Assembly: GCA_020631675.1 (NCBI GenBank)
Contig: JAHDGT010000007.1
Location: forward strand, 1-27,244
From: Bacteroidota bacterium
Lineage (GTDB): Bacteria > Bacteroidota > Bacteroidia > Chitinophagales > UBA2359
Direction: 5' to 3'
Length of the DNA stretch: 27,244 bases
Each line of letters begins with the position of its first letter. Positions within the stretch are counted from its first letter, which is position 1. Below, piece by piece: positions 17,453 to 24,690 of this stretch. The notes under the pieces were generated by a model. The model did no database searches. It saw only the letters and a program-made list of their open reading frames with translations, and had not been told where the DNA came from. Both the position numbers and the translations under genes were made by a program.

Positions 17453-17718
17453 GGCGCATCCACGCAATAAAAAGCTAACTAAAGCTGATCCTCAGATATT
17501 CGGCATACAGAACGATTCTTATGTCTTGCGTCTTATGTCTTACGTCTGAAAGCGTTAGCTTTCTACTGCGTGGTCGGGCTATCCGTTAAATTCGGCAACC
17601 CCCAAGGCTTTTCGCTGGCAGGCGTACAAATGGCTACCTCTGGGCCGCCTTTGTACGCCGCCGCTCAATAGCCTTGGGGGCTACCTCATACCACTCCTAT
17701 CCCTTGCGCGGGGATAGG
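17453..17718 (+). repeat. Dispersed structured element, copy R4 (full length, divergent sequence)
   Basis: Fills most of the 374-base gap between the small conserved protein and the 1061-residue protein. It begins with a diverged GC box (GGCGCATCCACGCAATAAAAA), then a spacer, five heptamers (17513-17547), hairpin GAAAGC-GTTA-GCTTTC, the conserved GGGCTATCCGTT, the long hairpin, and CCACTCCTATCCCTTGCGCG. The inner stem is GGCGTACAAA/TTTGTACGCC and the outer stem CCCCCAAGGCT/AGCCTTGGGGG. These are paired as in the other copies but built from different bases. The tip GGCTACCTCTGGGCCGCC is unchanged. This is the most diverged copy and gives the best covariation evidence. Confidence 0.85.
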
Positions 17719-17756
17719 CAAAAGTAGACCATTAAGGCAAAAGCAATACATCGCTC

Positions 17757-20700
17757 ATGAACCTACTCTCATTGTTACAAATCTTACTGGGTATACTCCT
17801 ATCGGCTGGTTCAGTATTCGGACTATTGCGGCTAGGGCTGTACAATGAGAAAAAAGGACTCCGGCATAGACAGTGGATCTGGCCACCTATTTCTATCCTC
17901 TTTTCGCTGGGAGCGATTTACACCTTTTTTTCGTGGGAGCGTTTGATGGGCGTGCCCGTGCTGGCTAACATCCTACAAGCTTTAAGAGCCTTCTCTGCTG
18001 AATTGAATGCCGAAGGTATCGGAGATTTGTTTTTCTGTTTAGGCATCACTTTGATCTATGCCATGATTCGCTTGGCGATGAACGCACTAGATGAATTCCG
18101 CATTCGCAAGAAAATACCCCAACCTTCTAAATTCTCCATTGCATATACCTTAGACGAGGCTAAGCAACCCGTACTTAAGCGTTCTTATGCTTTTGCGCAT
18201 TTCTTTTTCCGATACCTATCCTTGACTTTGGGTGTGCTTTTCGCTCTGCTCACCATATACACCATCGCACGTGCTTACGTGAAGTTCAGATACGGCTACG
18301 AGTGGCCGTACATTCCAATGTACTCCCCATTCGCCCTACTGATCGTGCTGGAAAGCTATTGGTACTTGTCACAAGACACGGCAAAAGACAAAGTGGCCGC
18401 CCCCGTCTTAGCCCCAGAAGATGACTCGATAGCCGAAGATTACGAACGCCTATGGGAAGAATACCAAAAAGTATTTCCCGAGCACTTGCTACTGGCTTGG
18501 CGTTTTCAAGACAATACACCACCTGCCCCGCCACCTACAGCAAGCATCAACTATACGCCAGAAGTAGCACTGGCCATGCAAGCTTTAAAAGACAGCGGAC
18601 ATCTGGTCAGCCGCCAGGATGCGGATATTTTATTGCATCTCCTACGCCGCAATGATCTATTGGTGGATGATGTGATCGTAGATAAATCCGCCCCTATACT
18701 ATTCTACATCCTGCTACGCCGCCTAATGGACGGGGAGCATGTGCTCGTACTTACACCAGAACGCTGTCACGTCAATTCTGACTATCATGAAACCCTAGTA
18801 AAATGGGTAGAGCAAGAATTGTACGAAACAGCAGGCAATCGCGATTTCTGGAAAGCACAGAAATTCACCAAAGCAGGAGATATTCCACTCACTCGTTCCC
18901 TAGTAGTGAGCAGTGCGGATGACTTATTGGAAAAGCAAGTCTTAGATAATCCTTGGTTCAAGCAATTGCGTACCGTGGTATATGTGCAGGCTGAAGCTTT
19001 GCTGTCCACCTCTCTTTCGGCGAACAGCGTACTCATTCAGCTATTGCGCGAGCGCAACGACCAAATACAAAATATAGTCCTTTCCCGCTCCCGCCATATG
19101 ATAGATGATGCGGTAGAAAGAAACCTGCACATCAAAACCAATATGCGGGAAACCCGCATGGATCACGAGCGACCAAAAGCTTCTTATCTCCTTTTCTGGA
19201 AGTCGGAGAACGGATTACCCTTCCAAAACAAGCTCTTAACAGGAGATATTCAAAAAGATCTAGGGGCAGAAGCCGTGTTGTCTTTATTGGCACGAAGAGA
19301 CCAAATACAGAACATAGCCCTGGTAGAGCAGAATGATCTGCCCTATCAAGACCAACTGTCAAATACAGATAATAATAAAAAGAGCTTGCGCCCTAGCCCA
19401 GTGCCAGCACACAGTCTAAAATACACGGCCGAACACGAGTTGAGTTGCGATGAGTTGAGTTTCTTATTACCGCAAGAACAGAACAGTTTCATCATTGCCA
19501 GAGATACCAATTTTAATGCGATCAGCACGCTCAGAAACTGGTACCACTACGGACAAGAGCATGTCTTCGTTCAAGTGGTTAGTCCGCCTTATCTACTGCG
19601 TGACTATTTGATCGCCCATGCCGATTATTTCTTACGCACACCACTCTTGCCCTTTACAGGCCGTTTGGTGAAGAATCGCTTTGAGTTAGCCCGTCGCCTA
19701 CTTGAAATGTTGGTGGCTGGTGAATGCAGCGAACAAGCCGTTTCACAAGAAATGGAAGCGGTACTACCAGATACGAGATTCATCTCAAAGAGCTTACAAT
19801 CACTTTTCTGGGATGCCTTTAATATTGACATCATTGCGAATGACCTATTGCAAACGCAGCTGAAAAGGCAGTTCAATAGAAAGACAGGGAAGTTTGAAGA
19901 ATTGGTTACTTATAGCTTGTTGAGCCGGATCAAAGAAGACCTCAATCTGAACTTCTTACAAGATGTACACATCTTAGACAATTCGCAGAATATTCTATCG
20001 GTGATCAGCTATGATCTACTTTTCCAAAATTATCTGCCCAACCAGGTAGTAGCTTTTGGCGGAAAGAGCTATCAGATCAAAGGCTTTGATGCCCGTAATA
20101 ACAAACTGAGAACCAACCAGCACGACCCTCGTCGCCAACTCATCTATCGCCCGGACAGAGAAGTAGTACTCAAAAGATTAGACGCGCCTAAGTCGAACGA
20201 ATCACAAGTAGAGCTGCGCGACCGCTTTTCCATGCAATTGGGAGAGGGGCAGTTCGAGGTACGTACAAAAGGCTACTGCTCTTTTAATAATGGCATCAGC
20301 CTTCACCCTAATGAGCACACCTATACGGTTGTGCGCCAAGATGAAGTGCCAGTGAGAAACTACCCATTAGGGCGTGTGTTGACCATGTCTATCGATCTGC
20401 GCAGGCTCAATGGTGCGAATGAAATTGATGTGCCTCGTACAACAGCCAGCTTGTGCTTGCTCTTACAAGAAATGATGCCTTCCTTATTCCCGGAAACCCA
20501 TCAATACGTATTGATCACCTCCCATTTAAATGAATTGGCGGATCTGGGCGAGTACGAAAAACTGTTCCCACAAATGCGAGTGGCGGGCAAGCGTGTAGAA
20601 CTGGCAGAGCCATTCATAGAACTCTGCTTATTCGAAGATGCGCATCAGGATGTTGGTGTGCTGCAAAATATTTACGATCGCTGGGAAGACCTACTGTCCT

Positions 20701-20942
20701 TAGTAGATGATGTACTGACCTGGATGATCAGCGAAGCCAAAGCGCAAGCACATGATTCCACAAAAGGGAATTATGGGGATGATGTGTACAGAAAAGTTGA
20801 GCAAGAGGATAAAAAGCGATTTTTACAGTACGGCTTAGGAGAGTTACCACCCTTTGTGGATTTGGCAGCGGTTTCAAAAGTATTGCGCCATTTGTTGGGC
20901 AATAACAATACGACTACGAACAGAAATAACTTCTATCGCTAA
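17757..20942 (+). CDS. Membrane-anchored, degenerate SF2 helicase-like protein (DUF1998-type architecture)
   Basis: 1061 residues. About five membrane segments lie in the first 205 residues (~4-26, 39-60, 88-111, 150-172, 184-204), then a Pro-rich linker. The cytoplasmic part looks like a superfamily 2 helicase of the YprA/Hrq1/DUF1998 type. DVIVDKSAPILFYILLRRLM (from ~304) sits where Walker A belongs but has no GKT; RTVVYVQAEALL (near 405) sits where DExH belongs but lacks the acidic pair. After the second RecA-like region comes VVSPPYLLRDYLIAHADYFL, which resembles the conserved segment after motif VI, then FGGKSYQIKGFD (near 766). The C terminus (TTASLCLLLQEMMPSLFPE, VGVLQNIYDRWEDLL, ~895-990) resembles a DUF1998 domain, whose usual cysteines are missing. 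The helicase relation is inferred by eye; ATP hydrolysis looks unlikely. The role is unknown and it is transcribed alone, converging on yidD. Confidence 0.75.
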   Translation: MNLLSLLQILLGILLSAGSVFGLLRLGLYNEKKGLRHRQWIWPPISILFSLGAIYTFFSWERLMGVPVLANILQALRAFSAELNAEGIGDLFFCLGITLIYAMIRLAMNALDEFRIRKKIPQPSKFSIAYTLDEAKQPVLKRSYAFAHFFFRYLSLTLGVLFALLTIYTIARAYVKFRYGYEWPYIPMYSPFALLIVLESYWYLSQDTAKDKVAAPVLAPEDDSIAEDYERLWEEYQKVFPEHLLLAWRFQDNTPPAPPPTASINYTPEVALAMQALKDSGHLVSRQDADILLHLLRRNDLLVDDVIVDKSAPILFYILLRRLMDGEHVLVLTPERCHVNSDYHETLVKWVEQELYETAGNRDFWKAQKFTKAGDIPLTRSLVVSSADDLLEKQVLDNPWFKQLRTVVYVQAEALLSTSLSANSVLIQLLRERNDQIQNIVLSRSRHMIDDAVERNLHIKTNMRETRMDHERPKASYLLFWKSENGLPFQNKLLTGDIQKDLGAEAVLSLLARRDQIQNIALVEQNDLPYQDQLSNTDNNKKSLRPSPVPAHSLKYTAEHELSCDELSFLLPQEQNSFIIARDTNFNAISTLRNWYHYGQEHVFVQVVSPPYLLRDYLIAHADYFLRTPLLPFTGRLVKNRFELARRLLEMLVAGECSEQAVSQEMEAVLPDTRFISKSLQSLFWDAFNIDIIANDLLQTQLKRQFNRKTGKFEELVTYSLLSRIKEDLNLNFLQDVHILDNSQNILSVISYDLLFQNYLPNQVVAFGGKSYQIKGFDARNNKLRTNQHDPRRQLIYRPDREVVLKRLDAPKSNESQVELRDRFSMQLGEGQFEVRTKGYCSFNNGISLHPNEHTYTVVRQDEVPVRNYPLGRVLTMSIDLRRLNGANEIDVPRTTASLCLLLQEMMPSLFPETHQYVLITSHLNELADLGEYEKLFPQMRVAGKRVELAEPFIELCLFEDAHQDVGVLQNIYDRWEDLLSLVDDVLTWMISEAKAQAHDSTKGNYGDDVYRKVEQEDKKRFLQYGLGELPPFVDLAAVSKVLRHLLGNNNTTTNRNNFYR

Positions 20943-20963
20943 TAGTGAAGTGAGGTAGTTTGT

Positions 20964-21293
20964 TCAAGGTACAGGATCATGCCCATGCCCGCCCCAAGGG
21001 TGGCAAGAAGCAATGCGCTTTGCAGCTAAGCAGCCCCCTTTTATCGGTCCGTATTTTCTTAAAGCCTCTAAGGTATATTGAGAGCAAGTAGGCGTATACC
21101 TACAGCTAGGCGGGAGCAAGGGAGAAATAAATAGTTGATAAAATCTGACCAGCCCTAAAAATAAAACCTCCAGCGGATACAGTAGGATACGAATAAATGA
21201 ACGACTGTTTTCTTGGCCCTTCTCCTTATGAGTGGCCTCCTTAGCCTTAGCAGGATCGGGCGTTTTATCAGAAGGTATATTCGATTTATCCAT
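20964..21293 (-). CDS. yidD: Membrane protein insertion efficiency factor YidD
   Basis: 109 residues. The conserved core FYQLFISPLLPPSCRYTPTC, then SQYTLEALRKYGPIKGG and CHPWGGHGHDPVP, is diagnostic of YidD, a small membrane-associated protein that helps YidC insert inner-membrane proteins. An N-terminal extension of about 30 residues rich in Lys, Glu and Asp precedes the amphipathic membrane helix. ATG 21293 is chosen; the frame runs on to a TTG at 21305. The start overlaps the end of rnpA by 8 bases, so the two are translationally coupled. yidC, often next in other bacteria, is absent. Confidence 0.94.
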   Translation of the reverse strand: MDKSNIPSDKTPDPAKAKEATHKEKGQENSRSFIRILLYPLEVLFLGLVRFYQLFISPLLPPSCRYTPTCSQYTLEALRKYGPIKGGCLAAKRIASCHPWGGHGHDPVP

Positions 21294-21696
21294 AGTGCTC
21301 ACCAAGTTGAAAAATGACCTTACGCAATTTACGCTGAATAAAATCGAAAGTACAGGCTTTCTTGCTGGTGAAGATCAACATCACACACAATTGAATCACT
21401 TGCCCATCTGCTGAAGTCTCTGTTTTTTGTAGTTGCTCGTAAAGACTTAGCTTATTCTGCCGCCATGCTTCCCTTACTTGCCGCTTGATCCTATTCCGAT
21501 TCACTGCTTTGGGAACTACTTTATTGGGCACACTTATGCCGAATTGCACAGGAGAGCTACTATTCTCAAAGGATCCGGCCAATACCACCACTTTAAAAGG
21601 AAAAACAGAAAACCGATTTCCTTCTTTAAATAATCGCTCGATCAGCTTTTTGCTCTTTAAGCGTTCGTATTTATTAAGCGTATGCATACGCTGCAT
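21286..21696 (-). CDS. rnpA: Ribonuclease P protein component
   Basis: The protein subunit of RNase P, which removes 5' leaders from pre-tRNAs together with the catalytic RNA. About 136 residues. The RNR signature is present as PKAVNRNRIKRQVREAW, with the N-terminal YERLKSKKLIERLFKEG and FGISVPNKVVPKA typical of Bacteroidota members. ATG 21696 gives MQRMHTLNKYERL; ATG 21687 (MHTLNKYERL) fits the usual family length slightly better. The longer reading to 21732 begins with TTG inside the T run of a terminator and is rejected. It overlaps yidD and lies downstream of rpmH. Confidence 0.95.
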   Translation of the reverse strand: MQRMHTLNKYERLKSKKLIERLFKEGNRFSVFPFKVVVLAGSFENSSSPVQFGISVPNKVVPKAVNRNRIKRQVREAWRQNKLSLYEQLQKTETSADGQVIQLCVMLIFTSKKACTFDFIQRKLRKVIFQLGEHYG

Positions 21697-21730
21697 CTGT
21701 GTTTCGGGGAAGAGTGAGTGCAAGTGAAAC

Positions 21731-21777
21731 AAAAAAACGTTGTCCCGAGCGGTTTAAAGAAAACGCTCAGGACAACG
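21731..21777 (-). terminator. Intrinsic terminator between rpmH and rnpA
   Basis: On the minus strand a 14-bp stem (21777-21764 with 21751-21738), complete with one G-U pair, encloses a 12-base AT-rich loop and is followed directly by seven T residues (21737-21731). This is a canonical terminator. It lies after rpmH and about 35 bases before the rnpA start, so it would end or attenuate transcription between two genes that are normally cotranscribed. Confidence 0.85.
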
Positions 21778-21900
21778 CAAGTGTTTGTACGCAAGTGTAC
21801 AATACTTTTGTATCGTAGCCTGCCTACAAACTGTATGATGTTTACCACATAGAAAGAAATGAATAAAACATCTCTGTTCTAAATAGGTGAACTATTTAGT

Positions 21901-22065
21901 TTACCAACCGTGCTTCAAACGAATTTCGTCAGATACAGTTAGTTTCTTACGTCCTTTAGCACGACGACGAGCTAATACTTTACGTCCGGCTTTCGTCGAC
22001 ATACGCTCACGGAAACCATGCTTATTCTTACGCTTACGACGCGAGGGTTGGAAAGTCCTTTTCAT
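21901..22065 (-). CDS. rpmH: 50S ribosomal protein L34
   Basis: 54 residues, starting MKRTFQPSRRKRKNKHGFRE and ending EIRLKHGW. It is very rich in Arg and Lys and matches bacterial L34 throughout, including the KHGFRERM and RKVLARRRAKGRKKL segments. L34 is a small late-assembly protein of the large ribosomal subunit. The Bacteroidota form extends a few residues beyond the E. coli protein. The start is ATG 22065, 66 bases after a good -7 box. It lies between rho and rnpA on the same strand. Confidence 0.97.
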   Translation of the reverse strand: MKRTFQPSRRKRKNKHGFRERMSTKAGRKVLARRRAKGRKKLTVSDEIRLKHGW

Positions 22066-22130
22066 GATACAATACTACTCTAATCTGATTTGGAAACAGT
22101 TCACAGCAGGGAAGGCTGCAAAACGGCCTG

Positions 22131-22138
22131 CAAATATA
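22131..22138 (-). promoter_or_regulatory. Putative -7 promoter box for rpmH
   Basis: On the minus strand the sequence is TATATTTG, an exact match to TAnnTTTG, 66 bases before the rpmH start and just past the rho stop codon. No clear TTTG -33 box is found at 19-21 bases. Its presence suggests rpmH is not solely dependent on rho transcription. Confidence 0.4.
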
Positions 22139-22178
22139 GTGGTTTTAATTGAAACTAATGCTTTGTTGACCCGATAAT

Positions 22179-23975
22179 TTATCGATTCATTGAAATCAAG
22201 AACTCTTCGTTCGTTCTTGTTCCTTTAATTTGGTTGAGCATGAAGTTCATCGCCTCATCAGTTTTCATATCCGCCAAGTGGTTACGAAGAATGGCTAAAC
22301 GTTGTGATACCTCACGATCCAGTAAGAAGTCATCACGACGAGTACTAGATGCCATTACATCAATAGCAGGATAAATACGACGGTTCGACAAGCTGCGATC
22401 TAACTGAAGCTCCATATTACCTGTACCCTTGAATTCTTCAAAGATCACGGCATCCATTTTACTTCCTGTGTCGATCAATGCGGTAGCCAAGATGGTTAAG
22501 GAACCTCCTTCTTCGATATTACGAGCCGCACCGAAGAACTTCTTAGGCTTGTGCAGTGCATTTGCTTCCACACCACCACTCAAGACCTTACCGGAGGCAG
22601 GGGCTACGGTATTGTGCGCTCTTGCTAAACGGGTGATCGAATCTAATAAGATCACTACGTCGTGCCCACATTCCACCAAGCGTTTCGACTTCTCTAAAAC
22701 CAGATTTGACACTTTAACATGTCGGTCAGCCGGTTCGTCAAAGGTAGAAGCGATCACTTCCGCACGCACACTGCGTTGCATATCTGTCACCTCTTCCGGA
22801 CGCTCATCGATCAGTAGAATCATGAGGTATACTTCCGGATGATTTTTGGCGATCGCATTGGCAATGTCTTTCAGTAAAAAGGTTTTACCCGTTTTTGGCT
22901 GTGCCACGATCAAACCACGCTGCCCCTTACCAATTGGCGTGAACAGGTCAACGATACGTGTAGAAAGATTACCGTTGGTAGAGATGTTGAATTTCTCGTT
23001 CGGGAACAATGGCGTTAGGTAATCAAAAGGTACCCGTTCTCTTACTTCTTCCGGACGGCGACCATTAATAGCGATCACCTTGAGCAAAGCGAAATATTTC
23101 TCCCCTTCTTTCGGAGGGCGAATAGAACCTCGTACACTATCACCGGTTTTCAAACCAAATAATTTGATCTGAGAAGGAGATACGTAAATATCATCCGGAG
23201 AGGTGAGGTAGTTGTAATCCGCACTGCGTAAGAAACCATAGCCATCGCTCATCATTTCTAATACACCATCACCTGTAATGGCGGCATCCACCTCAATGTT
23301 AAAGCTGTTTCTATTGGAAGAACGCTTGTCGCGATCACGGTCGCGATCTCTATTGTCTCTAGAGCGAGCGCTATCTCTATCTACACGCTCATTGGAGTCG
23401 CGGTAATCTCTACTATCGCGGTCGCGGTCGCGGTCACGCTCACGATCACGGTCTCTGCCTCTATTATCTCTATCGCGGAATGAGCGACCTCTATTATCTC
23501 TATCTCTACTGTCACGGACTCCTCCTCTACTGGATCGACTATCACGCTCTCTACTATCGCGCTCACGTTCACGTTCACGCTCACGAGGATATTCCTTCAC
23601 TCTTTCAGAAGATGGCGCTGGCTCTTCTTGGGCACTGCCATTTTTCGCAGAGACATCATCGGCAATAGCATGATCATCAGCTGAAATTTCAGGCTGAAGT
23701 TGCTTGGCCGCATCTTTCAATACCGAACCCGTTTTAGCACCAGCACCTCTACGTCTGGGTTTACGGGTTTCTTCTTTTTTACTGGTGCTACTTTTAGCTG
23801 AAGAAGCACTTTTTTTATCAAGTTGGTCACTACCATCTTGAAGTGCTTGCTTATCCAGAATTTTGAAGATGAGTTCCTGTTTATTGAGTCTTTTGTATTT
23901 CTCAATGTTCAAGGCCTCAGCGATATCTTTCAACTCCGGCACGATCATTTCATTGAGCTGCAGAATATCGTACAT
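22179..23975 (-). CDS. rho: Transcription termination factor Rho with large Arg/Asp-rich insertion
   Basis: A 598-residue hexameric RNA-dependent ATPase that ends transcription of untranslated RNA. Order: Rho N-terminal helical domain (LKDIAEALNIEKYKRLNKQE, 15-34), a Lys/Ala/Ser-rich linker, a low-complexity Arg/Asp/Glu/Ser/Asn insertion (about 128-235), the cold-shock-like RNA-binding domain (DGYGFLRSADYNYL, DDIYVSPSQIKLFGL), and the ATPase core. The core has Walker A VAQPKTGKTFLLKDIA (near 355-370), Walker B DVVILLDSITRLARA, and the R-loop/Q-loop region FFGAARNIEEGGSL. The length exceeds E. coli Rho (419) almost entirely because of the insertion, a known trait of Bacteroidota Rho proteins. 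It starts at ATG 23975 and is followed by rpmH on the same strand. Confidence 0.97.
   Translation of the reverse strand: MYDILQLNEMIVPELKDIAEALNIEKYKRLNKQELIFKILDKQALQDGSDQLDKKSASSAKSSTSKKEETRKPRRRGAGAKTGSVLKDAAKQLQPEISADDHAIADDVSAKNGSAQEEPAPSSERVKEYPRERERERERDSRERDSRSSRGGVRDSRDRDNRGRSFRDRDNRGRDRDRERDRDRDRDSRDYRDSNERVDRDSARSRDNRDRDRDRDKRSSNRNSFNIEVDAAITGDGVLEMMSDGYGFLRSADYNYLTSPDDIYVSPSQIKLFGLKTGDSVRGSIRPPKEGEKYFALLKVIAINGRRPEEVRERVPFDYLTPLFPNEKFNISTNGNLSTRIVDLFTPIGKGQRGLIVAQPKTGKTFLLKDIANAIAKNHPEVYLMILLIDERPEEVTDMQRSVRAEVIASTFDEPADRHVKVSNLVLEKSKRLVECGHDVVILLDSITRLARAHNTVAPASGKVLSGGVEANALHKPKKFFGAARNIEEGGSLTILATALIDTGSKMDAVIFEEFKGTGNMELQLDRSLSNRRIYPAIDVMASSTRRDDFLLDREVSQRLAILRNHLADMKTDEAMNFMLNQIKGTRTNEEFLISMNR
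23330..23590 (-). repeat. Low-complexity repeat inside rho
   Basis: The coding DNA of the Rho insertion consists of short imperfect in-frame repeats of codons for Arg-Asp, Arg-Glu, Asp-Ser-Arg and Asn-Arg; on the plus strand these appear as runs such as cgcggtcgcggtcgcggtc and tctctat/ctctact. Repeats of 6 and 12 bases can change in copy number by slippage without breaking the frame, so the length of this segment probably varies between strains. Confidence 0.85.
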
Positions 23976-24401
23976 CTATATATGTTTGTTTGTAATAAGA
24001 ATCTTGCTGTGAACGTAACATGCCATCATCATCTCGCAGGATGCGATAAGGGAAGTGAAATCACTAAAAAATTATAGAACCGTGCTGCTATCATCGAAAG
24101 AAGGGAGGCAAATGGAACTGTAAGCAATTTAAAGAGGGACGTTCCTTGAAAACCTATTGTTCGTCAATGATAAAGATGAAGCGCGAAATATCACGAAAGA
24201 AGGAAGAAGTGTGCTCTTTATTAAGCACTTTTATTATGCCGCAATATTACAGTAACTTTCTTAGAATACCAAAGCTAAAACGTTTTATCCCCCCACTATC
24301 TGACCTATTTGACAGACTCGTGAAGCCCAGTGATACTTATCAACCGATTTAATGCTTTAATGTTGATAACTTAGGCGTTAAGGCACCCTTTTCCCATTTG
24401 C
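23976..24401. other. Intergenic stretch with no supported gene
   Basis: About 425 bases between the divergent rho gene and repeat R6. It should contain the rho leader and promoter, but I find no clear TAnnTTTG box on the minus strand near the rho start. An open frame of 68 codons (24146-24352) has a basic N terminus and no recognisable features, and I do not support it as a gene. No RNA gene or other repeat is visible. Confidence 0.5.
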
Positions 24402-24569
24402 TCGCGCAAGGGATAGGAGTGGAAATGAGGGGGCTAAGGAGCGCACTGAGCGGCGGCATAAAAAGGCGGCCCAGAGGTAGCCATTTTTATGCCTGCCAGC
24501 GAAGCAGCGAACAGCACCCGAATTGCAACGGATAGCCCGGTGACCTGCCGCAGGCGGGCATGCGCCCTG
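24402..24569 (-). repeat. Dispersed structured element, copy R6 (internally deleted, inverted)
   Basis: Contains the CGCG end box, the complete long hairpin (inner stem GGCATAAAAA/TTTTTATGCC, tip GGCGGCCCAGAGGTAGCC on this strand) and the block GGATAGCCCGGTGACC. From there it jumps directly to CTGCCGCAGGCGGGCATGCG and CCCTG, the distal GC box. The AAAGC hairpin, the heptamers and the spacer are missing. Over the hairpin part it differs from R3 at only three positions in about 137 bases. One change disturbs the outer stem (CAGCACCC where R3 has CAGCCCCC). Confidence 0.82.
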
Positions 24570-24612
24570 TAAAAACGTAACAGTAATATAAATAAGAGAG
24601 AGTGTGATTGCT

Positions 24613-24620
24613 TAGCTTTG
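24613..24620 (+). promoter_or_regulatory. Putative -7 promoter box for the DUF5916-like gene
   Basis: TAGCTTTG fits TAnnTTTG. Transcription would begin near 24625, leaving only about 15 bases before ATG 24640 but about 65 bases before ATG 24691, which favours the second start. No matching -33 TTTG is seen. Confidence 0.35.
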
Positions 24621-24690
24621 CCAAGTTGTTCATTCTTTCATGCGAAGCTGTCCAAAAACTAAGCCACTTGTGAGCGTATCTCTATTTTAT

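Noticed and set aside
23381..23584. Val/Ile-rich open frame within rho
   Set aside because: A frame-shifted reading of the Arg/Asp codon repeats of rho, which is the real gene.
24146..24352. 68-codon open frame between rho and R6
   Set aside because: No recognisable domain, signal or upstream promoter; composition is like AT-rich intergenic DNA.
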